Assembly: GCF_030317035.1 (NCBI RefSeq) | Contig: NZ_JASZYK010000001.1 | Coordinates: forward strand, 1,646,760 to 1,710,759 | DNA length: 64,000 nt | Source: Variovorax sp. J22G73 | Lineage (GTDB): Bacteria > Pseudomonadota > Gammaproteobacteria > Burkholderiales > Burkholderiaceae_C | Reading direction: 5' to 3' | Shown: positions 1 to 10,392 of the stretch, in pieces | Numbering within the stretch: position 1 is the first letter of the stretch | Layout: every line of letters starts with the position of its first letter | Translations under genes and position numbers: made by a program | Notes under the pieces: generated by a model | The model's database searches: none | What the model saw: the letters and a program-made list of their open reading frames with translations, nothing else | Told to the model about the DNA's origin: nothing

Positions 1-1142
1 CGCTGTTCAACGAAGAGCTGGGCATGGTGCTGCAGGTGCGCACCGCCGAGCGCAACGATGTCATGCAGGTGCTGCGCGCCCACGGCCTCAGCGCGCACAG
101 CCACTTCGTCGGCAAGACGCGCCCGGCCAGTTCGGCCATGGACGCCGGCAAGGGCAAGGTCGAGGTGTGGCGCGACGCCAAGTCGGTGTTCAGCGCGAGC
201 CTGCACGACCTGCACCAGGTGTGGGACTCGGTCAGCTGGAAGATCGCCCGCGAGCGTGACAACCCCGCCTGCGCCGATGCCGAACACGCCGCCGCCGGCG
301 TGCCTTCGGACCCCGGCATGCACGTGTTCCTGCCGAACACCGCAGCTTCGGCACCGGTCGCCCCCGCCATTCTTCAATCGCGCCCCAAGGTCGCGATCCT
401 GCGCGAGCAGGGCGTCAACTCGCACGTCGAGATGGCCTACGCCTTCACCGAGGCCGGCTTCGAGGCCTTCGACGTCCACATGACCGACCTGCAGACGGGC
501 AGGGCGGACCTTGCCGACTTCAAGGGCGTGGTCGCCTGCGGCGGCTTCAGCTACGGCGACACGCTGGGCGCCGGCATCGGCTGGGCGCGCAGCATCACCT
601 TCAACCCGAAGCTGGCCGCGCAGTTCAAGACCTTCTTCGGCCGCGCGGACACCTTCGGCCTGGGCGTGTGCAACGGCTGCCAGATGTTCGCCGAGCTGGC
701 CGACATCATTCCGGGCGCCGAGGCCTGGCCGCGCTTCACCACCAACCAGAGCGAGCGCTTCGAGGCGCGCCTGTCGATGGTCGAGGTGCTCGAGTCGCCC
801 AGCATCTTCTTCGCGGGCATGGCCGGCAGCCGCCTGCCCATCGCCGTGGCGCACGGCGAGGGCTACGCCAACTTCAAGCACCGCGGCGACGCGGCCAAGG
901 CCATCGGCGCCATGCGCTTCGTGGACAACCACGGCCAGCCCACCGAGCAGTACCCGTTCAACCCGAACGGCAGCGCCGGCGGCCTCACCTCGGTGACCAC
1001 GCCGGACGGCCGCTTCACCGCGGTGATGCCGCACCCGGAGCGCGTGTTCCGCAACATCCAGACCAGCTGGACCTCGGGGGACAAGAGCGAGCTCAGCCCG
1101 TGGATGCAGATCTGGCGCAACGCGCGCCGCTGGGTGGGCTGA
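1..1142 (+). CDS. purL: Phosphoribosylformylglycinamidine synthase, C-terminal part (5' end outside window)
   Basis: This is the last ~380 codons of the large single-chain FGAM synthase of purine biosynthesis, which converts FGAR, glutamine and ATP to FGAM in the cytoplasm. The frame is open from base 3 and already reads an NEELG segment typical of the end of the synthase domain. A class I glutamine amidotransferase domain follows, beginning around PKVAILREQGVNSH. Its nucleophile is in GVCNGCQM and the His/Glu pair lies in the MPHPERV stretch near the C-terminus; a second conserved His is in AHGEG. The stop is TGA at 1140-1142. Only the 5' end is missing; no frameshift is seen in the visible part. 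Identification is secure from these motifs. Confidence 0.97.
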   Translation, partial: LFNEELGMVLQVRTAERNDVMQVLRAHGLSAHSHFVGKTRPASSAMDAGKGKVEVWRDAKSVFSASLHDLHQVWDSVSWKIARERDNPACADAEHAAAGVPSDPGMHVFLPNTAASAPVAPAILQSRPKVAILREQGVNSHVEMAYAFTEAGFEAFDVHMTDLQTGRADLADFKGVVACGGFSYGDTLGAGIGWARSITFNPKLAAQFKTFFGRADTFGLGVCNGCQMFAELADIIPGAEAWPRFTTNQSERFEARLSMVEVLESPSIFFAGMAGSRLPIAVAHGEGYANFKHRGDAAKAIGAMRFVDNHGQPTEQYPFNPNGSAGGLTSVTTPDGRFTAVMPHPERVFRNIQTSWTSGDKSELSPWMQIWRNARRWVG

Positions 1143-1156
1143 GCCGGGCCAAGCTA

Positions 1157-1468
1157 ATGCTGGGCCTCGACCACCCGCGAAGCCGGCATGTGCTGGAAGC
1201 GGCGCGGGTCGAGGAGCTCGTGCGCAAGCAGCTGCTCGCGTGGCGCGAAGACGAAGCAGCGGCTTCGTCGGCGCGCACGCAGATCCTGCAGGTGCTGCTG
1301 CCTCAGCTTGAAGGGCTGAACGCCGCGCACTTCGGCGCGTCGAAGAACATCTATCGCACGCTCGATGCGCTGGGGCAGGCCGTGCAGGGCGCCGATGCCG
1401 GCAAGGCGTGGCAGGCGTTCATGGCGCTCGACGGGCCGGGCGACAACTTCGGCACGTGGGCCATCTGA
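1157..1468 (+). CDS. Conserved-looking small protein of unknown function (103 aa)
   Basis: A 103-residue protein starts at ATG 1157, only 14 bases after the purL stop, so it is probably co-transcribed with purL. It is hydrophilic, predicted mostly helical, with no signal peptide, membrane segment or metal-binding motif that I can see. It ends with a glycine/aspartate-rich tail (DGPGDNFGTWAI). A longer in-frame reading upstream lies inside purL and is discarded as a shadow. I do not recognise the family. The strong bidirectional terminator at 1505-1532 closes this transcription unit. Confidence 0.6.
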   Translation: MLGLDHPRSRHVLEAARVEELVRKQLLAWREDEAAASSARTQILQVLLPQLEGLNAAHFGASKNIYRTLDALGQAVQGADAGKAWQAFMALDGPGDNFGTWAI

Positions 1469-1504
1469 GGCCATCGGAGGTCAGCTGAAAACAAGACGGC
1501 CATG

Positions 1505-1532
1505 AAAAAAGCGACCCGCGGGTCGCTTTTTT
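1505..1532. terminator. Bidirectional rho-independent terminator
   Basis: Six A, then GCGACCC / GGGTCGC, then six T form a near-perfect hairpin with A and T tracts on both sides. It sits between the rightward purL unit and the leftward parvulin gene and can serve both. Confidence 0.9.
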
Positions 1533-1552
1533 CTTGTTGAGCCCAGGTCGGC

Positions 1553-2338
1553 TTACTCGACCTTCGCCTTCGCGCGCAGGTCTTCCTGGTACTTCTGCAG
1601 GCGCTGCTGCTGCAGCTGCTGCGTGATCTGCGGCTTCACTTCTTCCAGCTTCGGCAGTTGGGCCTGGCGGATATCGTCGACGCGGATGATGTGATAACCG
1701 AACTGCGTCTTGATGGGCTCGGGGGTGGTCTCGCCCTTCTTGAGCTTGATCATCGCTTCCGAGAACTCGGGCACGAAGCTGGCGGGGTTGGCCCAGTCGA
1801 GGTCGCCGCCGTTGGCGCCCGAACCCGGGTCCTTGCTCTGCTTCTTGGCGATGTCTTCGAACTTGGCGCCCTTCTTCAGGTCGGCCATGATCTTCTTGGC
1901 CTGGTCTTCGGTTTCGACCAGGATGTGGCGAGCCTTGTATTCCTTGCCGCCGTTGGCCGCCACGAACTTGTCGTACTCGGCCTTCACGTCGGCGTCCGAC
2001 ACCGGGTTGGTCTTGCGGTAGTTTTCGAACAGTGCGCGAATCAGGATGGCCTGGCGGGCGAGTTCGAGCTGGTTCTTGTAGTCCTCGCCAGCGTCCAGGC
2101 CCTGCTTTTGCGCTTCTTGCATGAACACTTCGCGCGCAATGATTTCCTCGCGCAGCTGGGTCTGCATTTCAGGCGTCACCGGGCGGCCTGCGGCTGCCAG
2201 TTGCTGGGCCAGAACGTCCATGCGGGCCTTGGGCACCGGCTTGCCGTTCACGATGGCTGCGTTCTGCGCCAGAGCCGCCATGGACGTGGCACCGAGCAGC
2301 ACTGCGGCCGCGACGGCCTGCAAGATTTGTTTTTTCAT
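1553..2338 (-). CDS. Periplasmic parvulin-type peptidyl-prolyl isomerase
   Basis: A 261-residue protein that should catalyse cis/trans isomerisation of peptidyl-proline bonds and/or chaperone outer-membrane proteins in the periplasm. Residues 1-~25 are a Sec signal peptide (MKKQ, hydrophobic run, cleavage after ALAQ). An N-terminal helical SurA-like region follows, with many acidic and basic residues. The parvulin rotamase domain spans about residues 130-230 and shows the family landmarks ARHILVE, GANGGDLDW and FGYHIIRVDD. Size and layout match the Par27-type parvulins of Bordetella. I chose ATG 2338 because it begins the signal peptide; the longer in-frame extension upstream is not protein-like. 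It is the last gene of the leftward selO-msrB-yciB-bolA series, 139 bases after bolA, so it may also have its own promoter. Confidence 0.92.
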   Translation of the reverse strand: MKKQILQAVAAAVLLGATSMAALAQNAAIVNGKPVPKARMDVLAQQLAAAGRPVTPEMQTQLREEIIAREVFMQEAQKQGLDAGEDYKNQLELARQAILIRALFENYRKTNPVSDADVKAEYDKFVAANGGKEYKARHILVETEDQAKKIMADLKKGAKFEDIAKKQSKDPGSGANGGDLDWANPASFVPEFSEAMIKLKKGETTPEPIKTQFGYHIIRVDDIRQAQLPKLEEVKPQITQQLQQQRLQKYQEDLRAKAKVE

Positions 2339-2477
2339 GGAATGAATATCGAGCTGGAAAGGAAATGCGCTTGTAGGAAAGGGCGCGGGAAAGAAAGCAG
2401 GAATCGGGAAGGGGCGAGACGAAGGGGGAAGGTGGCGACGCCCACATGAAACGCGGCGTGCAGTTGCGTCGAACGAC

Positions 2478-2762
2478 TCAGAGCACCTCGATGGCGATGG
2501 CGTGCAGACCCTGTGCAATAAAAACCTGGAGGGCATCATACACAAGCCGATGCCGCGCCACGCGGGGCTTTCCGTCGAATCTGGGGGAGGCGATGCGCAC
2601 CCTGAAATGGGTGCCGTAGCCCTCGGCGTTGGCCCCCGTGTGGCCCGCGTGCGCGGCGCTTTCGTCGATCACCTCGAGCTGCGTGGGCGCCAGCGCGTCG
2701 CGCAGCGCCGCCTCGAGCGCGGCCACGGTGGGAAGGGGAATGGCGGTGCTCGTCATGGTCAT
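2478..2762 (-). CDS. bolA: BolA family protein
   Basis: A 94-residue BolA-like protein. Family members partner with monothiol glutaredoxins in iron-sulfur cluster handling and affect cell shape and stress responses. The sequence has the BolA pattern: an N-terminal helix, a GYGTHFRVRIASPRFDGK strand-turn region, then an RHRLVYDAL helix and a hydrophobic C-terminal segment. The start is MTMTS at 2762, 8 bases after the yciB stop; an in-frame ATG two codons later (2756) is equally possible. It is probably translated from the same mRNA as yciB and msrB. Confidence 0.88.
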   Translation of the reverse strand: MTMTSTAIPLPTVAALEAALRDALAPTQLEVIDESAAHAGHTGANAEGYGTHFRVRIASPRFDGKPRVARHRLVYDALQVFIAQGLHAIAIEVL

Positions 2763-2770
2763 GGTCGCCG

Positions 2771-3310
2771 TCAAGCCGCGGGCTTGTCTTCTTTCAGGTG
2801 CGGCGCGATGTACAGGCCCTGCGCCACCAGGAACACGATGGGGAACACATAGCCCCAGAGCTTGAAGTTGACCCAGGCCTCGGTGGTGAAGTACGCCGCC
2901 ACGTAGCCGTTGATCAGCGCCATGAACAGGCAATAGCAGATCCACGCCACGTTCAGCCGGGCCCAGATGCGATCGGGCAGCTCGAGCTGCTGGCCCAGCA
3001 GCATCTTCAGGAAGTTCTTCTTCAGCGCCCACAGCGCCACGGCCAGGGCGACGGCCATCGCGCCGTACAGCACGGTCGGCTTCCACTTGATGAAGCGGTC
3101 GTCGTGCAGCACCAGCGTGAGCGTGCCGAACAACAGGATGAGCACCAGCGTGGCCTTCTGCATGGCCTGCAGCTTGCGCTCCATGGCGTAGATGATGCCC
3201 ATCTGCACCACGGTGGCGGCCATCAGCACGCCGGTGGCGGTGTAGATGTCGCCGAGCTTGTACGCAACGAAGAACAGCAGGATCGGAAAGAAGTCGAGGA
3301 GCAGTTTCAT
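2771..3310 (-). CDS. yciB: Inner-membrane septation protein, YciB/IspA (IspZ) family
   Basis: A 179-residue integral membrane protein with five hydrophobic segments and the family N-terminus [14 protein letters not shown], followed by conserved KLGDIYTAT and KPTVLYG stretches. The family acts in the inner membrane in cell envelope and septum maintenance; the exact biochemical role is unsettled. Length equals that of E. coli YciB. Its ATG overlaps the msrB stop by four bases (3307-3310), which implies translational coupling. Confidence 0.93.
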   Translation of the reverse strand: MKLLLDFFPILLFFVAYKLGDIYTATGVLMAATVVQMGIIYAMERKLQAMQKATLVLILLFGTLTLVLHDDRFIKWKPTVLYGAMAVALAVALWALKKNFLKMLLGQQLELPDRIWARLNVAWICYCLFMALINGYVAAYFTTEAWVNFKLWGYVFPIVFLVAQGLYIAPHLKEDKPAA

Positions 3311-3717
3311 TTTTTCTGGAAGTCGAGCGAAGCCGAATTCATGCAATAGCGAAGGCCGGTGTCGGTCGGGCCGTCGGGAAACACGTGGCCCAGGTGGGCG
3401 CCGCAATTGGCGCAAACGTTTTCGGTGCGCACCATGCCGTGCGAGCGGTCGACGATGTTGCGGATGGCGCCTGGCACGGCTTCTTCAGAGAAGCTGGGCC
3501 AGCCGCAGCCGGCGTCGAACTTGGTGGCCGACTCGAACAGCTTGGCGCCGCAGCACACGCAGTGGTAGGTGCCGTCGTCCCAGTGCGCCTCGTACTTGCC
3601 GGTGAAGGGGCGTTCGGTGGCGGCGTGGCGCGTCACTTCGAAGGCGGCCGGCTCGGCCCCCTTCTCGGCGAGCAGGGCTTTCCATTCGGCGTCGGTTTTT
3701 TGCAGGGGAGCGGTCAT
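3307..3717 (-). CDS. msrB: Peptide-methionine (R)-S-oxide reductase
   Basis: A 136-residue cytoplasmic MsrB that reduces the R epimer of methionine sulfoxide in proteins. Two CxxC pairs (CVCC and CANC) are the zinc site. The catalytic nucleophile is Cys125 in RYCMNSASL. The GCGWPSF signature of the family is present. It is sandwiched between selO and yciB with four-base ATGA overlaps on both sides (3714-3717 and 3307-3310), so these three are one tightly coupled operon. Pairing with selO, a redox-responsive AMPylator, fits an oxidative-stress repair unit. Confidence 0.97.
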   Translation of the reverse strand: MTAPLQKTDAEWKALLAEKGAEPAAFEVTRHAATERPFTGKYEAHWDDGTYHCVCCGAKLFESATKFDAGCGWPSFSEEAVPGAIRNIVDRSHGMVRTENVCANCGAHLGHVFPDGPTDTGLRYCMNSASLDFQKK

Positions 3718-5207
3718 GAGGAGCAGCTGATTTCGATGGTCGAGGCCCAGTCGGGCGGGAAGCCGGCGTAGGCGTCGGCTCCGGGGTGTTCTTCAAACGG
3801 GGTTTCCAGCAGGGCCAGCAAGGTTGCCACAACCGAGTGGTCTTTTTGCTGACTTGCTTCGATGGCTTGCTGGCCCAGGTGGTTCCGCAGCACGAACTTG
3901 GGGTTCGACTGCAGCATCGTGCGGCTCGCGGCCGCACGGTCGGTGCCGGCGAGCCGCTCCGAAAACAATAGCAGCCAGGCGTCGAAACCCTCGCGGTCCA
4001 GGAACAGGTCGCGCACCGGCTCGAGCGAGGCGTCCGCCACGGGGTCGGCCACGTAATGAGACAGCCGCCGCCAGAAGATCGTGTAGTCGACCTTGCCCGC
4101 GGCCAGCAGCTTGAGCACGCCTTCGATCAGCGCGCGGTCGCCTTCGGCCGCGTCCTTCAAGCCGAGCTTGGCGCGCATGCGGGCCTCGAACTCGGTGGGG
4201 AACACGGTCTTGTACGACTCCAGCGCGGCCACGGCCACTTCCTGGTCGCCAATGAGCGGCAGCAGCGCCTGCGCCAGGCAGAACAGGTTCCAGTACGCCA
4301 CGTTGGGCTGCTGGTTGAAGGCGTAGCGGCCGCTGGTGTCGCTGTGGTTGCAGATGTGGCGTGGGTCGAAGCCGTCCAGGAACTGGAACGGCCCGTAGTC
4401 GATGGTGAGCCCGAGGATGCTCATGTTGTCGGTGTTCATCACCCCGTGGCAGAAACCCACGGCCTGCCATTGGGCCAGCAGAGCAGCGGTGCGCTCGCTA
4501 ACCGCTTCAAGAAACGCGGCGTAGGCGTTGCCGCCGAAGCGCTCGGTGCTGCGGCAGGCCGGGTAGTAGCGGTCGATGACGTAGTCGGCCAGCGCGCGCA
4601 ACTCGTCTTCGCGCTGGTTGGCCGCGAAGTGCTCGAAATGGCCGAAGCGGATGAAGCTGGGCGCCACGCGGGCGACCACCGCGGCGGTTTCCAGCTCTTC
4701 GCGCCGCACGCGGGCATCGGAGCCGGTCACGCTGAGGGCGCGGGTCGTCGGAATGCCCAGGCCGTGCATCGCCTCGCTGCACAGGAACTCGCGGATGCTC
4801 GAGCGCAGCACCGCGCGGCCGTCTCCGCCCCGCGAATAGGGGGTGCGGCCCGCGCCCTTCAGTTGCAGCTCGAGGCCGCCTTCGGTCTCGCCGATGAGAA
4901 TGGCGCGCCCGTCACCGAGCTGGCCGGCCCACACGCCGAACTGGTGGCCGCTGTACACGCTCGACAAGGGGCTGGTGCCTGCAACGGGCAGGCTGCCCGT
5001 GAGGGCCGCGAGCGTGCGGGCCGACGTGTGCCAGTCGGCGGGCAGGCCGAGTTCGCGCGCCACGGCGTCGCTGCGGCACACCCAGTACGGTTCGGGCAGG
5101 GGGGTGGGCCGCAGTTCGGTGAAAAACGCGGGGCCCAGTTTTGAAAAGCCGGATTTCCAGCGCAGTCCCAGGTCGGCGGCCTCGGTGTCTTCAGCAAGCA
5201 AGCTCAT
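3714..5207 (-). CDS. selO: Protein adenylyltransferase SelO (YdiU family)
   Basis: A 497-residue pseudokinase-fold enzyme that transfers AMP from ATP to Ser/Thr/Tyr side chains of proteins. Visible landmarks are [18 protein letters not shown] (nucleotide-binding Lys and loop), the [20 protein letters not shown] helix region, and [17 protein letters not shown], which carries the metal-binding Asn/Asp residues. The protein ends in ISCSS, matching the conserved C-terminal cysteine tail that occupies the selenocysteine position of animal SelO. Start ATG 5207 has a normal N-terminus. It heads the msrB-yciB-bolA operon. Confidence 0.96.
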   Translation of the reverse strand: MSLLAEDTEAADLGLRWKSGFSKLGPAFFTELRPTPLPEPYWVCRSDAVARELGLPADWHTSARTLAALTGSLPVAGTSPLSSVYSGHQFGVWAGQLGDGRAILIGETEGGLELQLKGAGRTPYSRGGDGRAVLRSSIREFLCSEAMHGLGIPTTRALSVTGSDARVRREELETAAVVARVAPSFIRFGHFEHFAANQREDELRALADYVIDRYYPACRSTERFGGNAYAAFLEAVSERTAALLAQWQAVGFCHGVMNTDNMSILGLTIDYGPFQFLDGFDPRHICNHSDTSGRYAFNQQPNVAYWNLFCLAQALLPLIGDQEVAVAALESYKTVFPTEFEARMRAKLGLKDAAEGDRALIEGVLKLLAAGKVDYTIFWRRLSHYVADPVADASLEPVRDLFLDREGFDAWLLLFSERLAGTDRAAASRTMLQSNPKFVLRNHLGQQAIEASQQKDHSVVATLLALLETPFEEHPGADAYAGFPPDWASTIEISCSS

Positions 5208-5273
5208 GGCCGGATTGTCCGGCAGAGCGCGAAACCCCTGGCTGGGCGGGCCATCGGGGCCGCGCGACCGAGC

Positions 5274-6368
5274 TCAGGCGGCCAGCGCCGCCGGGCCGTC
5301 CCAGATGCGCGCGCGGTACTGCGCCGGCGGCACGCCGAACCAGCGCTTGCACGCGCGAAAGAAGTTGCTCGTGTCCACGAAGCCCAGCATGTCGGCCACG
5401 TCGGTCAGCGTGTGGCGGTCTTCGGCCAGGTACTGCTGCGCCAGCTCGCGGCGGGTGCGGTCGAGCAGCGACTGGAAAGACACCGACTCTTCCTGCAGCC
5501 GGCGCTGCAGCGTGCGCTCGGCCAGGCCCAGGCCGGAGGCCACGTCCTGGCGGCGCGGCTCGCCGTGCTGCAGCCGGCGCGCAATTTCCGCGCACACCAG
5601 GCTGGCGGTGGTGGTCTGGCCCAGCAGGGTGAGCTGGTCGTCCAGCAGGTGCTCCTGCATCTCGCCGAGCACCGGGTGCGAGGTGGGCAGCGGCATGGCC
5701 ATGTCGGCGGCCGAGATCAGCATGCGGTTGGCCGTGGCGTTGAACTGAACGTCGCAGCCGAAGGCCTCGCGGTGCAGCCGGTCGCTGGCGGGCGCGGGGT
5801 AGACGAACTCCATGGCCAGCGGCTGCAGGTCGCGCCGCGTGAGCCATTGGCACTGCACCAGCGTGGTGAGCAGCGCGAACTCCACACGCTGCCGTGGAAT
5901 CGGCAGGCTGCCGCCCGTGTGCTCCATGGCCAGCCAGCAGCCGCGCGCGTCGGACGACAGCGAGAACGCCGTCGCGTCCGAGATCACGGCCATGTAGCGC
6001 GCCAGCCGCGCGAGCGCCGCGCCCAGGTCGGGGCTGCACGCCATGGCATGGCCCACCGTGCCCAGCTTGCTGTGGGTGGAGGCGAAGTCGCGGTGCAGGC
6101 CCAGCGTGGCCTTGCCGGCGCGCGCCACGGCCAGCTGCCACAGCACGGTGATCTCGTCGACCGGAATGCGCGCGTTCTGGCGGTGCAGCGAGTCGGGGTC
6201 GAAGCCCGCGTCGCCCAGCAGCCGGGGCACGTCCAGCCCCTCGGCTTCGAACATCGACAACACACCTTCGAGCCACGCCGCCGAGCTGGTGCGCAGCTCC
6301 GGCTGCGCGCAGCCCGGGCGGCGCGATGGCCTGCGCGAAGGGTGCGGGAGTAAGGCTCCTGAAGTCAT
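5274..6368 (-). CDS. AraC-family transcriptional regulator with arabinose-binding-like N-domain
   Basis: A 364-residue regulator. Residues ~35-220 form the sensor half typical of OruR/ArgR-like AraC proteins (ARIPVDEITVLWQLA region, no cupin motif). The C-terminal ~100 residues hold the double helix-turn-helix (GLAERTLQRRLQEE and ADMLGFVDTSNFFRACKRWFG). It diverges from the carboxylesterase gene at 6516 across 147 bases, which is the usual layout for a regulator and its target, so I infer it controls that esterase. Start 6368 is uncertain: no Shine-Dalgarno sequence precedes it, and the first ~30 residues are Arg/Pro-rich and may not be translated. The very long upstream in-frame extension is antisense to the esterase and is rejected. 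Confidence 0.88.
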   Translation of the reverse strand: MTSGALLPHPSRRPSRRPGCAQPELRTSSAAWLEGVLSMFEAEGLDVPRLLGDAGFDPDSLHRQNARIPVDEITVLWQLAVARAGKATLGLHRDFASTHSKLGTVGHAMACSPDLGAALARLARYMAVISDATAFSLSSDARGCWLAMEHTGGSLPIPRQRVEFALLTTLVQCQWLTRRDLQPLAMEFVYPAPASDRLHREAFGCDVQFNATANRMLISAADMAMPLPTSHPVLGEMQEHLLDDQLTLLGQTTTASLVCAEIARRLQHGEPRRQDVASGLGLAERTLQRRLQEESVSFQSLLDRTRRELAQQYLAEDRHTLTDVADMLGFVDTSNFFRACKRWFGVPPAQYRARIWDGPAALAA

Positions 6369-6515
6369 TGAATTGGCTCGCTTGCGATAGCGGTGAAAAG
6401 AGCGCCCGTTTCTAGAATTTTTTGGTGCGCGGCGGCCGGACGAACGAAACGGCTCGAAGTATGGCGGCCATGCACCAGGCCAGGAATTCCGATTAACCCG
6501 GTGTGGAGACAAAAC

Positions 6516-8378
6516 ATGAATACAACGGCGACAACGCAGACCCAGGCAACGACAGGCAGAACGGCGGTGGCCAAGGCCATTTCCATCGTGGCGGCCACGG
6601 CCGCGCTCGCCGCCATGGCGGCGCTCGCTGCCTGCGGCGGCGGGTCTTCGGGTTCTTCCGGCGTCGCTTTCCTGCCGAGCGCACCTCCGGCCCCACCACC
6701 CCCGCCACCCCCGGCCCCCGCGCCTGCCGTCGACGGCCCCATGGTCCGCCAGACCACCGCCGGCAAGATCGAAGGCGTGGACGACAGCGCCGCCTCCGGC
6801 ACCTACTACTGGAAGGGCGTGCCCTTCGCCAAGCCGCCGGTCGGCGCGCTGCGCTGGCGCGCCCCTGCCGAGCCCGAGGCCTGGACCGGCATCCGGCCCG
6901 CCAAGACCTTCGGTGCCGCGTGCCTGCAGATCGGCCGCATGTTCGGCCCGGGCAGCAACAACACCTACGACGCCACCATCGTCTCCACGATGGGCCAGCC
7001 GCTGGGCAGCGAAGACTGCCTGTTCGTCAACGTGTGGCGCCCGGCCACCACCGACACCAACCTGCCGGTGCTGCTGTTCGTGCACGGCGGAAGCAACATT
7101 TCGGGCTACACCGCCGACCCCCTGTACGACGGCGCCAAGCTGGCCAAGGCCGCCAACGCGGTGGTCATCACCGCCAGCTACCGGCTGGGTGTGCTGGGCT
7201 TCCTGAACGTGCCGCAGATTCGCCCGGGCGGCACCGCCGGCGACGACTCGGGCAACTTCGCGCTGCTCGACAACATGGCCGCGCTGCGCTACATCCGCGA
7301 CAACGTGGCCAGCTTCGGCGGCGACCCGGGCAACGTCACGCTGTCGGGCGAGTCGGCCGGCGCCACCAACCTGCTGGCGCTCATGACCTCGCCGATGGCC
7401 AAGGGCCTGTTCCACAAGGCTTTCGAGATGAGCGGCGGCATTTCCATGGCGAGCAACCTGGCGACCAAGCCCGGCGCGCAGCCGGCGCTGGTGCCGGCGT
7501 CGGTGTCGCTGGCGCAGGGCGACGCCATCCTGAAGAGCCTGTTGATCGCCGACCACACCGTCGCCGACGCCACGGCCGCGGCCACCTACATCGCCTCGCG
7601 CACCCCGGCGCAGATTGCCGACTACCTGCGCTCGAAGGAGGGCGGGGCGCTGCTGACGACCGTGCTCGGCGCCGGCCTGAGCAGCGTGGCGCCCATTCCC
7701 GACGGCACCGTGATTCCCCTGAACCCGATCGACGCCATTGCCGCCGACCAGTACGTGAAGGTGCCGACCCTGGCGGGCAACACGCGCGAGGAGGGCAAGC
7801 TCTTCGCGGCGCTGCTGGCCTCGTTCGGCGGCAAGTCGGGCTGGAAGGCCGGTGTCGACGACGCCCAGCGCCTGTCGCTGATGATGAACTTCGACCCCGA
7901 CGCCAGCACGCAGACGCTCACCTCGGGCGACATCATCGATGCGTCCTACCTGCCGGTAGGTACGCCCCTCATCGGCTACAACGCCAAGACCCAGCTCGTG
8001 ACCAGCCTGCTGTTCGAGGCCAACCGCGACAACCTGCTCGACACCATGAAGACGCGGCAGGCCAACCTGTGGAGCTACCGGCTCGACTGGGCGCAGGAGG
8101 CCTACCCGTGGAACGAGGTGTACGGCGCCGCGCACGCCTTCGACCTGCCGTTCGTGTTCGGCAATTTCGGCCCCTCGGTGGTGTCGAACGTCATCGGCGG
8201 CAAGGCCAACGAGAAGGGGCGCCTGGCGCTTTCGAGCGCCGTCATGGCCAGCATCGGCGCGTTCATGCGCAAGGGCGACCCGAACACCGCCGAGCTAGGC
8301 GTCACCTGGGCGCCGTGGCCCGCGCAGCTGCGCTTCGACGCCACGCTCACCGACAAGAAGATCACCACGGCGCCCTGA
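6516..8378 (+). CDS. Lipoprotein type B carboxylesterase
   Basis: A 620-residue alpha/beta hydrolase of the carboxylesterase B family that should hydrolyse carboxylic esters on the cell surface or in the periplasm. The N-terminus is a lipoprotein signal with lipobox LAAC (Cys40) followed by a Gly/Ser and then poly-Pro linker. The oxyanion-hole region LLFVHGGSN and the nucleophile elbow LSGESAGA (Ser280) are clear. PVGALRW near the start of the catalytic domain is another family marker. A Shine-Dalgarno-like GGAG lies upstream of ATG 6516. The AraC gene diverges from it. Substrate cannot be told from sequence. Confidence 0.93.
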   Translation: MNTTATTQTQATTGRTAVAKAISIVAATAALAAMAALAACGGGSSGSSGVAFLPSAPPAPPPPPPPAPAPAVDGPMVRQTTAGKIEGVDDSAASGTYYWKGVPFAKPPVGALRWRAPAEPEAWTGIRPAKTFGAACLQIGRMFGPGSNNTYDATIVSTMGQPLGSEDCLFVNVWRPATTDTNLPVLLFVHGGSNISGYTADPLYDGAKLAKAANAVVITASYRLGVLGFLNVPQIRPGGTAGDDSGNFALLDNMAALRYIRDNVASFGGDPGNVTLSGESAGATNLLALMTSPMAKGLFHKAFEMSGGISMASNLATKPGAQPALVPASVSLAQGDAILKSLLIADHTVADATAAATYIASRTPAQIADYLRSKEGGALLTTVLGAGLSSVAPIPDGTVIPLNPIDAIAADQYVKVPTLAGNTREEGKLFAALLASFGGKSGWKAGVDDAQRLSLMMNFDPDASTQTLTSGDIIDASYLPVGTPLIGYNAKTQLVTSLLFEANRDNLLDTMKTRQANLWSYRLDWAQEAYPWNEVYGAAHAFDLPFVFGNFGPSVVSNVIGGKANEKGRLALSSAVMASIGAFMRKGDPNTAELGVTWAPWPAQLRFDATLTDKKITTAP

Positions 8379-8606
8379 GGAGCGCGCCGGGTGGGCTCTC
8401 TGCAAGTGGCGCTTCGCGAGCGGCGCTGCGCCAACCTGGTGCGGGTGCCTGCCGGGCGGTCGGCCCGCGTGTCGCCAAGGTGCCCACCTGAGCCGCTTCG
8501 TTCAATCGTGCAGTGCGGGTTTGTGTCATTGTGGAAGTGGCCGAAGCTTGCGTGAATCCGTTGATCGCCAAGTTTTCATGAAGTCATTTCTTTTAGGAGT
8601 CCGTAG

Positions 8607-10250
<1,644 letters not shown>

Positions 10251-10274
10251 ATCCGCAGGCCAAGCCCTGCCGCG

Positions 10275-10360
10275 CTGTCGCGCACGCGATAGGAAAGCCG
10301 CCCCGGCGGCCTTCCTTCCGGGCAATCCCTGTGCGGTGAAAAAAAGGGCGCTTGTACGCT
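10275..10360 (+). repeat. Leader segment A, partly duplicated at 11704-11790
   Basis: The untranslated region before the first ABC binding-protein gene shares blocks in the same order with the region before the second. These are a CGCGATA motif, a GC-rich GGCC/GGCGGC hairpin block, GGGCA(A/T)TCCCTG, and an identical CGCTTGTACGCT. The two leaders therefore come from one ancestral segment duplicated together with the gene. Confidence 0.7.
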
Positions 10361-10392
10361 GGCAACCCGCCTAACAAAACTGGAGACTCTTC

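Noticed and set aside
6369..8135. In-frame N-terminal extension of the AraC gene to 953 residues
   Set aside because: It lies antisense to the carboxylesterase coding sequence and has shadow composition. The AraC protein is complete without it.
10294..10320. Terminator after the acyl-CoA synthetase
   Set aside because: The GCCGC/GCGGC hairpin is present but is followed by C/T-mixed sequence rather than a T tract; it is described as part of the duplicated leader.
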